NCBI GenBank assembly: GCA_017881765.1
Contig: JADGQN010000188.1
Coordinates: forward strand, 1 to 8,648
Direction: 5' to 3'
Length of the DNA stretch: 8,648 nucleotides
From: Syntrophobacterales bacterium
GTDB lineage: Bacteria; Desulfobacterota; Syntrophorhabdia; Syntrophorhabdales; WCHB1-27
A program made the position numbers and the translations under genes. Each line of letters opens with the position of its first letter. Positions within the stretch are counted from its first letter, which is position 1. This document shows, one piece after another, positions 1-5,357 of this stretch. The notes below the pieces were generated by a model. The model was not told where the DNA came from. It saw nothing but the letters and a program-made list of their open reading frames with translations, and did not search any database.

Positions 1-373
1 TCGCGAGCCTCTGTTGCAGTTCGGTCAGATCTTTCTCTTTGGCTTTTGTAGGGCTGCCGGCGCGTGCAGGGAATGTGTCACCCATGCTGGGGCTGAACAT
101 ATCTTTGCGCACCCAGACATAGAGCGGTTCGCCCGGAGTGCTCATATACTTTACGTTCCTGCCGTACACGTATTCTACGCCATCGATGACGCGGACGTCC
201 CCCTCCAGCGGCCCCGATTTCCGGGCTCTTATTGCATCTTGCGCGTAATCCGGGGGTTTAACGGGACCGTGACTGCAGGAGACAAGAAAGAGACTGACAA
301 AAATAACGATCAGCTTAAGCAGGCCTTCGTTCAGCAGTGAAGGAACAACCGGCGTGGTGCGCATCATAGTCAT
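1..373 (-). CDS. Lipoprotein, N-terminal part (paralogue of the one at 1381-2562); runs off the left edge
   Basis: The gene reads leftward from ATG at 373; 124 codons are visible and no stop is reached. A good ribosome site, AGAGGTGA, ends 5 nt before this ATG. The first 32 residues form a long signal peptide: basic/polar start, then a hydrophobic stretch ending LFLVSC, a lipobox with the lipidated Cys at residue 33 and Ser at +2, which favours outer-membrane sorting. The mature part contains GDVRVIDGVEYVYGRN and YVWVRKD, followed by a charged stretch that looks like the start of a coiled coil. Aligned with the lipoprotein at 1381-2562, 26 of 38 residues match over this block, so the two are paralogues. 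The missing C-terminus probably resembles the CsgG/FlgT-like part of the paralogue, by inference. No promoter is evident in the 64 nt upstream, so it may be the distal gene of the operon to its right. Function unknown. Confidence 0.85.
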   Translation of the reverse strand, partial: MTMMRTTPVVPSLLNEGLLKLIVIFVSLFLVSCSHGPVKPPDYAQDAIRARKSGPLEGDVRVIDGVEYVYGRNVKYMSTPGEPLYVWVRKDMFSPSMGDTFPARAGSPTKAKEKDLTELQQRLA

Positions 374-437
374 GTATGTCACCTCTGAATACCAGCATTA
401 GGCGCTATTGAGGCACTATGGGTCTCTTCGAGCAGCT

Positions 438-590
438 TCACAGCGCTGTGTAGATAAGCATCGCAGCAATAATGCGCGCTGCTGCAAGAATCAAAAGCTC
501 GTGTCGGTCGGGAGCTATGCTGTTCTTGTCTTCTTTCTGTTCGATCTTATACCCTCTGATCACTCTCGCGTTTCCCTTGCCAGTGGTCAT
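438..590 (-). CDS. Possible small membrane protein, 50 aa, between methyltransferase and lipoprotein genes
   Basis: A short intact frame of 51 codons from ATG (590-588) to TGA (440-438). The product has a polar, charged N-terminal 30 residues (for example IEQKEDKNS) and ends in one hydrophobic stretch, residues 31-50 (ELLILAAARIIAAMLIYTAL), that could be a single tail-anchor-like membrane segment. It begins about 23 nt after the stop of the methyltransferase gene and lies on the same strand. A weak GAAGAG lies about 10 nt before the ATG. The next gene, the lipoprotein at 373, starts 64 nt downstream. The composition (charged head, clean hydrophobic tail, stop right after the tail) is what argues for coding. 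I do not recognise the family, and a chance open frame of this length remains possible. Confidence 0.4.
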   Translation of the reverse strand: MTTGKGNARVIRGYKIEQKEDKNSIAPDRHELLILAAARIIAAMLIYTAL

Positions 591-613
591 TCATTTCATT
601 CTCTTCAGGCCAA

Positions 614-1324
614 TCACTCACTGCTTCTTTGCCAAACGGACGGGTATTTCCGGGCCACCCTCATGAAGATAAGACTCAGAACAAAGAAAGCTGCTGTCAA
701 AAGCATGAACCAAAATTCGTCATAATCGCTTCTCAGCGGATGGAACAGATAGCTCAGTTCACGCACGTTTCCAACGCTTAGGCCGTGAATGAGCATGATG
801 GCAAAGCCCAAAGAGCCGAACCTCGTAATTCTGGAGCACTCCTTCAAGCTAATACGTCGTATGGAAAACCCCTCAAAAAGCCCTCTCCAACCCTTTAGGG
901 ACGCTTTGTCCGGTAAGAGCTGAGGGATGTTAAAACTGTCGTTGAGGAATGAATCTCCATGCTTCGAGGCGAGAAACTTCTCTTCCTTCCTTAGCGTCGG
1001 CCCGTATGACCAAAAGAAAAGAAACGGGTATGCCACGAGCAGATAGGGATTGCCACTCAAGACACATAAACTGCAATCAATCAAATAATTGGCCAGATAA
1101 TAGGGATGCCGGACAATGGCATACACGCCTCTGTTGCAGAGAACCACATTGCGTATCAGGACGCCTTTGGCGACTACATGCAAAAAGCAGCCGACGGCAA
1201 GTAGAGAAAATCCAATCACTGTGCTGACGACGTTACGACCATAAAGTGCAGAAGAGATAAGGCAACATAGGATGATGAGATCTCGAAGGTTGCTCCTGGT
1301 AAGCAGATGTTTTTCGGTTTTCAA
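614..1324 (-). CDS. Isoprenylcysteine carboxyl methyltransferase (ICMT)/PEMT-like membrane protein
   Basis: Predicted integral membrane methyltransferase-like protein of 236 residues. Hydrophobic segments lie near residues 15-29, 33-55, 77-105, 170-184 and 204-221. The family signature is visible: VRHPYYLANYL (RHP at 72-74) and, about 40 residues on, an acidic RKEEKFL motif (EE at 114-115), which in ICMT/PEMT-type enzymes contribute to S-adenosylmethionine binding and catalysis. The substrate cannot be told from sequence; bacterial relatives act on lipids or small molecules, or are uncharacterised. The C-terminal 100 residues extend beyond the core. I chose the TTG at 1324 because a perfect AGGAGGGG lies 6 nt upstream. 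An ATG at 1384 would add 20 residues and overlap the preceding lipoprotein stop as ATGA, but those residues are polar and its ribosome site is too close. Probably cotranscribed with the lipoprotein gene upstream. Confidence 0.85.
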   Translation of the reverse strand: MKTEKHLLTRSNLRDLIILCCLISSALYGRNVVSTVIGFSLLAVGCFLHVVAKGVLIRNVVLCNRGVYAIVRHPYYLANYLIDCSLCVLSGNPYLLVAYPFLFFWSYGPTLRKEEKFLASKHGDSFLNDSFNIPQLLPDKASLKGWRGLFEGFSIRRISLKECSRITRFGSLGFAIMLIHGLSVGNVRELSYLFHPLRSDYDEFWFMLLTAAFFVLSLIFMRVARKYPSVWQRSSE

Positions 1325-1330
1325 GGCAGT

Positions 1331-1338
1331 CCCCTCCT
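1331..1338 (-). promoter_or_regulatory. Ribosome binding site that decides a TTG start
   Basis: AGGAGGGG on the minus strand sits 6 nt before TTG at 1324-1322, inside the longer open frame that begins with ATG at 1384. Its strength and spacing favour TTG as the true start of the methyltransferase-like gene. Confidence 0.6.
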
Positions 1339-1380
1339 GAACGGCTTGGCTCCCGCCAATTGCCACACTCTGTCCAAGGT

Positions 1381-2562
1381 TCATCTCTTCAGGTAGACGA
1401 GATCGGTGGGGGAAAACCCGTCTCCCTTTCTGGCCGTCGCCCAGGCCGCATCCACACCAAAGAGTTCCGCGACCTCGACCTCTCCCCTGTATTCCCCTTT
1501 GACCTTCCCGAGCGGCACTTTGGTCGCTGCGTCGATAATCTGTTCACCGGGTGAATAGACTTCAAGAGTGTCTCCCTTCTCCAAACCCGAAAGTCTACCA
1601 GCATTGATGAAAATCTTGCCTTGCTCCGTTGAGGCTACTCGGGTGTGCCAGTCCAGCGAGAGGATGGACTTCAGCACTTCTTCGGCGAGGACTTCAATGT
1701 CCATCGCCTTCATGCTCTCCATTCGCGGGCTTGTCTCGTGCTGACCGGTCAGAAGGGCGGCATCGCCGTTCAGTTGCCTGAGAATCAGCCCAGTCTCCGC
1801 ATTGTAAACGGTAAGTGAGATCTTCGTGTTAGACGTAAGGGTACCCTTCACCACGGCCTGTATGCCATGGAGTTCGTCGAGATTCTTCATGGCCTCCGAT
1901 TGAGCGATGTCGTCGCGAAAACCGACCGTGCCGGGGTCAAGGCAGATGATCCTGCCCGTGCTCTCCAGCGTTGTGATGAGCCTACCGGTGACACGCTCCG
2001 CAAGCTGCTCGGATTTGGGATCTGTCGTGCCGGTTATCCGCAAAACAAGCACATGCCGTTTGATTCTTGGCGACGGGTAGTTAAATGCGGGTGCCGGAAG
2101 AGATGCCTTGGAGGCCATGGCGACAGGAGTTGCGGAGACAGGTTGGGGGGAAGCCGCGGAGATGGGTTGAAGGGGTGGCATCTGCGGTAGTGTGCCCTTC
2201 TTCTTCAACTCCTCCTCGAGCTTTGCGATCCTCCCTTCCATCTCCTTCTCTTCTTTGGTGGGGCCCGGAGCCCGCGCGCGCAGCGACTCGAACAAACCGG
2301 GAGAGTACTGATCTTTACGTATCCAGACATACTCCGGCTCATAGGGCTGGCTCATATACCTCCTGTTTTTGGCATAAATATATTCGACGCCGTCAGTAAC
2401 TCGAACGTCTCCCGGTTTTGGCTCGGCCTCCTGTTGCTTCTGAACCGTTGCGGTTTTTGCCATCTTCTGGGAATCGGCAGTGCTGTTCTTGTTCGCAAAG
2501 GGGACGTGGCTGCAGGACACGAGAAGCAGTGCAGTCAAAACGATGCCCATAAGGTTTTTCAT
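1381..2562 (-). CDS. Outer-membrane-type lipoprotein with CsgG/FlgT-like domains
   Basis: A 393-residue lipoprotein. A short signal peptide ends in LLVSC with the lipidated Cys at 17 and Ser at +2 (no Asp retention signal). In order: a conserved N-terminal block (about 50-88, GDVRVTDGVEYIYAKN through YVWIRKDQYSP) shared with the lipoprotein at 1-373; a charged coiled-coil stretch (103-122); a Pro/Ala-rich linker (124-165); an alpha/beta region (about 167-305) resembling the CsgG/TolB-N type fold (VLVLRITG, LITTLESTGRIICLDPG, IQAVVKGTL); and a C-terminal beta domain (309-393) with GKIFINAG, SGLEKGDTLEVY and GE.IID, similar to the SH3-like C-terminal domain of FlgT-type proteins. These assignments are by eye. 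GGGAGGA precedes the ATG by about 4 nt. The TGA is 56 nt from the TTG start of the methyltransferase gene. Probably a periplasm-facing scaffold or assembly factor; no enzymatic motif seen. The 86-nt gap to the upstream Spy-like gene has an AT-rich patch but no convincing promoter or terminator. Confidence 0.85.
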   Translation of the reverse strand: MKNLMGIVLTALLLVSCSHVPFANKNSTADSQKMAKTATVQKQQEAEPKPGDVRVTDGVEYIYAKNRRYMSQPYEPEYVWIRKDQYSPGLFESLRARAPGPTKEEKEMEGRIAKLEEELKKKGTLPQMPPLQPISAASPQPVSATPVAMASKASLPAPAFNYPSPRIKRHVLVLRITGTTDPKSEQLAERVTGRLITTLESTGRIICLDPGTVGFRDDIAQSEAMKNLDELHGIQAVVKGTLTSNTKISLTVYNAETGLILRQLNGDAALLTGQHETSPRMESMKAMDIEVLAEEVLKSILSLDWHTRVASTEQGKIFINAGRLSGLEKGDTLEVYSPGEQIIDAATKVPLGKVKGEYRGEVEVAELFGVDAAWATARKGDGFSPTDLVYLKR

Positions 2563-2648
2563 TCATTCCTCCCTGTGCCGTTTCATCATCCTTCATGGAT
2601 TAACAGGTTATTTTTATAATACTGACCGCGCCGACCACGAGGGCATGC

Positions 2649-3224
2649 CTAGGGCGGCCCAAACAGGTTCGGACCCATCATCTCGAACTCCATCCCGCCG
2701 TGACCCATAGGTATCCGGTCGAGCTTTTGGACTTGCTCCGGCGTCAGGATTCTTCTCCCCTCGATCATCATCTGAGCCATTCTATCCATGAGCTTTTGGC
2801 GGAGGGAGATCAACTCCTTCTGCTTCGCGAGAAGAGTCGCCTCGTCGACCTTGGGGTCGGTGAAGAGCATCCGCATCTCCAGGCCTTTCTGAAGTACCTC
2901 ATACCTGAGACCCCGGGTCTCCTGAAAAGTACGGTCGGCCATCTCTCTCATTTTGCTCAGCTGTTCTTTTGAGAGGTCGAGCAATTGAATGGGACCAATT
3001 CCACCGGGAAAGGCAACCCCCGGTCCGCCCCGAAGCCTGTCCGGACCTTCCGGCCCCTCGCCGAACATGAGTGGACCGCCAAATCCGGGTCCCGGGTGAT
3101 CCCAGAAATCCGGTGATCCAGGGGGACGTCCTCCGTCGTGGAACCTGGGGCCAAACGCAAATACCGTCGTCACCAGGGCAAGAATCAACACAAGTACCAC
3201 CCCGAGGTACAATTTTTTCTTCAT
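2649..3224 (-). CDS. Spy/CpxP-like periplasmic protein (LTxxQ family)
   Basis: A 191-residue secreted protein. The signal peptide is MKKK plus a hydrophobic core and VFA, with likely cleavage after residue 23. The mature N-terminus (24-80) is unusually Gly/Pro-rich and carries His residues. The C-terminal half (82-170) is helical and charged, with two LTxxQ-like motifs, LSKEQ (84-88) and LTPEQ (160-164), the hallmark of the Spy/CpxP/ZraP group. In E. coli Spy is an ATP-independent periplasmic chaperone and CpxP restrains CpxA; both are induced by CpxR. The start at 3224 is chosen because AGGAGGT lies 4 nt upstream and the signal peptide begins there; an upstream in-frame start at 3293 would add 23 polar residues before it. 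A CpxR-type box with a perfect TATAAT lies about 145-175 nt upstream. Likely first gene of the leftward operon. His and Met residues at the C-terminus (MGHGGMEFEMM) could suggest metal contact, but this is inference. Confidence 0.88.
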   Translation of the reverse strand: MKKKLYLGVVLVLILALVTTVFAFGPRFHDGGRPPGSPDFWDHPGPGFGGPLMFGEGPEGPDRLRGGPGVAFPGGIGPIQLLDLSKEQLSKMREMADRTFQETRGLRYEVLQKGLEMRMLFTDPKVDEATLLAKQKELISLRQKLMDRMAQMMIEGRRILTPEQVQKLDRIPMGHGGMEFEMMGPNLFGPP

Positions 3225-3340
3225 GTCCACCTCCTCGTACAGACTGTCGGTCTCGTCATCTTGTTTCACGCCCATTCCAAGCCCCTGATCCATATATACT
3301 CTAATTGTCGGGGGCTATCCATAAACTGATGTTATGTATG

Positions 3341-3357
3341 CTTAACGGAATGTTAAG
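3341..3357. repeat. Inverted repeat in the leader of the Spy-like gene
   Basis: CTTAAC-GGAAT-GTTAAG is a perfect inverted repeat with 6-bp arms and a 5-nt centre. It lies just downstream of the predicted -10 element (about +4 to +20 of the inferred transcript). It could be a repressor operator or a small mRNA stem. Nothing identifies the binding protein. Confidence 0.45.
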
Positions 3358-3367
3358 TTCGGTGAAT

Positions 3368-3373
3368 ATTATA
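3368..3373 (-). promoter_or_regulatory. -10 element (TATAAT) of the Spy-like operon promoter
   Basis: A perfect TATAAT on the minus strand, 9 nt downstream of the CpxR-type box. No -35-like hexamer is seen at 17 nt; the box occupies that place. This is the arrangement of promoters activated by OmpR/PhoB-family regulators. Inferred transcript start is near 3361, giving a leader of about 135 nt. The rest of the 325-nt gap between this gene and the EF-hand gene holds only the inverted repeat and a weak hairpin. Confidence 0.6.
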
Positions 3374-3382
3374 GGAGAAAAC

Positions 3383-3397
3383 TTTACAGTTCTTTAC
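3383..3397 (-). promoter_or_regulatory. CpxR-type binding box upstream of the Spy-like gene
   Basis: The minus strand reads GTAAA-GAACT-GTAAA, an exact match to the enterobacterial CpxR consensus GTAAA-N5-GTAAA. It overlaps the expected -35 position and points toward the Spy-like gene. A near-identical copy (one difference over 16 bases) lies in front of the two-component genes, which encode a CpxR-like regulator. Binding is inferred from this match. Confidence 0.75.
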
Positions 3398-3503
3398 GAA
3401 TTCTCGACTGAAAGGGGTTTGAAAATGGCTCCGGGTTCCATACATTCCGCTGCTCAAACAGGGAGATATTTCCTTCCGGGAAAAATTTGCCGGTACCACT
3501 TCC

Positions 3504-3518
3504 GAGGCGGCCAGCCTC
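3504..3518 (-). terminator. Weak hairpin after the EF-hand gene
   Basis: GAGGC-TGGCC-GCCTC on the minus strand forms a 5-bp GC-rich stem, extended by two possible G-T pairs, about 32 nt past the EF-hand stop. A short run of five T follows only some 15 nt later, so it is not a classical intrinsic terminator. It could still separate the EF-hand transcript from the Spy-like promoter. Confidence 0.25.
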
Positions 3519-3549
3519 AAGAAGCTTACCTACATGAGTTCGTCATGGG

Positions 3550-4404
3550 CTACACTTGCAGGCCGGCACCCAGAAGAGTCTGAATATTCGTCTGAGACCA
3601 GCCGTTGTTGGAGCTTGACTGCATGTAGGATTTGATCGCGTTGCTCAACATCGCAGCGATGCTCGTCGCGGACGTGCTACTCTGAGATCCGCTTCCGCTG
3701 GTCGATGAAGCCGTCTTCTGATCATTTTCGAGGGCCTGCAGGAGTGTCTCCAGGAGCTTATCTCCAGTATTACTCGCCTGCGCTGAACCGGTCCCGTTTG
3801 CCATCGACGCCTCAAACTCGCTCTTGCTTATAGAGCCGTCCCCATTGGTGTCCAGCGTACTGAAGAGATCGTCCGCACTGGATCCGCTCTGAGATGCCTG
3901 CGCCTGCTGGTCCGTTTGAGCCGCAGCCAGCAACTCGCTCTGACTGATGGTTCCGTCCCCGTTGGTATCCAGCGAGTTCATGATGTTGTCCACGTTGGAT
4001 CCGCCATCCGAAGAGTTCGCCATTACCTGGCTCAGCTCATCCTTGCTTATCTTTCCATCACTGTTTGTGTCAGCGTCGCTGAACAGTTGCTTCACGAAAT
4101 CAGCGGAGGACATGTTGCTCATCCCGGCCATCATCGGAGGAGGTCCTTGGTGCGCCTGCCGATTGGCCTTATCGCCTGCCGCAAATTCGCTCTGGCTGAT
4201 GGAGCTATCTCCGTCGGTGTCCAGTTTGCTCATAATGTCGTCCGCGCTCGGCCCGCCTTGAGGACCCTTGGCCACCATCTGAGTCAGTTCATCCTTACCT
4301 ATTTTCCCATCACCGTTCGCGTCAATCTTACTAAACATGCGCTGCTGCATCTCTGCCCGCGCAATCTGACTGAAACTGCTTGAACTACCGATCGCACTAA
4401 TCAT
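3550..4404 (-). CDS. Five-EF-hand calcium-binding protein
   Basis: A 284-residue acidic, Ser/Gln-rich protein with five canonical 12-residue EF-hand loops at about 28-39 (DANGDGKIGKDE), 62-73, 112-123, 146-157 and 185-196. All carry D at position 1, D/N/S ligands at 3 and 5, and E at 12. The second has Ser instead of Gly at position 6. Loops 1-2 and 3-4 are spaced by 34 residues, suggesting duplication of an EF-hand pair. The last 90 residues are low-complexity Ser/Thr followed by a hydrophobic-amphipathic helix. There is no Sec signal peptide: the protein begins MISAIGSSSSFSQ, so it is cytoplasmic or exported another way. The start at 4404 is set by AAGGAGG 6 nt upstream; an in-frame start at 4467 lacks such a site. 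It is transcribed divergently from the cpxR-like gene and shares a region with a CpxR-type box oriented toward it. Calcium binding is well supported; the biological role is unknown. Confidence 0.88.
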   Translation of the reverse strand: MISAIGSSSSFSQIARAEMQQRMFSKIDANGDGKIGKDELTQMVAKGPQGGPSADDIMSKLDTDGDSSISQSEFAAGDKANRQAHQGPPPMMAGMSNMSSADFVKQLFSDADTNSDGKISKDELSQVMANSSDGGSNVDNIMNSLDTNGDGTISQSELLAAAQTDQQAQASQSGSSADDLFSTLDTNGDGSISKSEFEASMANGTGSAQASNTGDKLLETLLQALENDQKTASSTSGSGSQSSTSATSIAAMLSNAIKSYMQSSSNNGWSQTNIQTLLGAGLQV

Positions 4405-4502
4405 CGTTTGCCTCCTTTTTTGGTTTTGAGCAACTTGAAGCTGGCCGCTGATCTGTGTACCTTGCAAGTACCGGCCTCGCTCCCTACCAGGCTGAAGTGC
4501 GA

Positions 4503-4528
4503 GTAAAGGCTCCGTAAAGTCTTGTGAA
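4503..4528 (+). promoter_or_regulatory. Degenerate GTAAA array, plus strand
   Basis: GTAAA (4503-4507), six bases, GTAAA (4514-4518), five bases, GTGAA (4524-4528). The first interval is one base longer than the CpxR consensus and the last element has one mismatch. It could be a weaker regulator site facing the two-component operon. It lies about 95-120 nt before the regulator start codon. Confidence 0.35.
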
Positions 4529-4545
4529 GAACAGATAGGGATGGC

Positions 4546-4560
4546 TTTACAATTCTTTAC
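4546..4560 (-). promoter_or_regulatory. CpxR-type binding box in the EF-hand/cpxR-like divergent region
   Basis: The minus strand reads GTAAA-GAATT-GTAAA, an exact match to the CpxR consensus and nearly identical to the box before the Spy-like gene. Eight nt downstream on the minus strand is TATCTG (4537-4532), a weak -10 in the same relative position as the TATAAT of the other promoter, so the box probably drives the EF-hand gene. It may also serve the divergent regulator operon, giving autoregulation. Confidence 0.7.
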
Positions 4561-4584
4561 AAGAAATCGGCGCGAAACTAATGT
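4556..4584 (+). promoter_or_regulatory. Candidate sigma-70 promoter of the two-component operon
   Basis: TTTACA (4556-4561, five of six to TTGACA), a 17-nt spacer and TAATGT (4579-4584, three of six). An overlapping alternative -10 is TAAAAT (4584-4589), closer to consensus but with no matching -35. The -35 overlaps the CpxR-type box, so regulator binding would affect it directly. Confidence 0.35.
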
Positions 4585-4622
4585 AAAATCTTTGCAAGAC
4601 TGAAGAGCGAAGAGTATCGCAT

Positions 4623-5348
4623 ATGGAACGTGTTCTTGTCATAGACGATGACGTGGCTTTGTGCGAACTGCTGACAGAGTTTCTGGCTCCGGAGGGCTTT
4701 CAAGCAGAGAGCGCTCACGACGGAGAAAAGGGGCTGGAGAGGGCTTGTAATGGCGATTACGACCTGATCGTGCTCGATGTCATGCTCCCGGGGATAAACG
4801 GCTTTGAGGTGCTTCGCCAGCTGCGCACCAAAGCCGGCACACCGGTTGTCATGTTGACGGCGCGCGGCGAGGAAGTGGACAGGATCGTCGGGTTGGAGAT
4901 CGGGGCGGATGATTATCTGCCGAAGCCTTTTAACCCACGTGAATTGGTTGCACGCATGCGTGCCATTCTGCGGCGCACAAGACAGGAGCGGGAACAGGCG
5001 GTGCCACCCTCGATGTCCAAAATGCTGCGGGTGGGCAACGTAGAAATAGATATGGGTGCACGGCTGGTTTTCCGCTCCGGTGAGCGGATTGATCTCACCT
5101 CGGTCGAATTCAACCTTTTGGGGATTCTGTTAAGCAGGGCAGGACAACTCATACCGCGAGAGGAGCTGATAAAGACCGTTCTCGGCCGCTCACCCTACCC
5201 CTATGACCGCAGCCTTGATGTCCACATCAGCAAGCTGCGCAAGAAACTCGGCCATAACATGTCAGGCGTGGAGCGCATAAAGACCATACGCAACGTGGGC
5301 TACCTCTATGCACTCGCCCCGGCATCAGATACAACTGAGAAGGCGTAG
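4623..5348 (+). CDS. cpxR: CpxR-like OmpR-family response regulator
   Basis: A 241-residue two-domain regulator. The receiver domain (1-118) has the acidic pair D9-D10, phosphoacceptor D52 (LIVLDVMLPG), T79 (VMLTARG) and K101 (YLPKPFN). The C-terminal winged helix (about 135-232) contains LTSVEFNLL, then VLGRSPYPYDRSLDVHISKLRKKLG, which includes the recognition helix. Blocks LTARG-E-DR-GLE-GADDYLPKPFN-RELVAR-RAILRR and VLG-DR--D-HIS-LR-KL match E. coli CpxR closely, which supports using the GTAAA-N5-GTAAA consensus to predict its sites. A GAAGAG lies 8 nt before the ATG. The stop is 9 nt from the GTG of the kinase gene, so the two form an operon. It should be phosphorylated by that kinase and act as activator of the genes carrying boxes in this window; the latter is inferred. 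Confidence 0.93.
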   Translation: MERVLVIDDDVALCELLTEFLAPEGFQAESAHDGEKGLERACNGDYDLIVLDVMLPGINGFEVLRQLRTKAGTPVVMLTARGEEVDRIVGLEIGADDYLPKPFNPRELVARMRAILRRTRQEREQAVPPSMSKMLRVGNVEIDMGARLVFRSGERIDLTSVEFNLLGILLSRAGQLIPREELIKTVLGRSPYPYDRSLDVHISKLRKKLGHNMSGVERIKTIRNVGYLYALAPASDTTEKA

Positions 5349-5357
5349 GAAAGACCT

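Noticed and set aside
2609..2621. AT-rich patch before the lipoprotein gene as its own promoter
   Set aside because: TATTAT or TATAAA could be a -10, but no -35-like hexamer is present at suitable spacing.
3305..3583. Plus-strand open frame of 92 codons between the Spy-like and EF-hand genes
   Set aside because: It crosses the predicted promoter and CpxR-type box, overlaps the end of the EF-hand gene in antisense, and has no ribosome site or recognisable domain.
3916..4383. Plus-strand open frame of 155 codons
   Set aside because: It is the antisense shadow of the repetitive EF-hand coding sequence.
4456..4475. Palindromic-looking GTAC/TTGCAA stretch in the EF-hand leader
   Set aside because: The two symmetric parts do not share a centre, so no consistent inverted repeat is formed.
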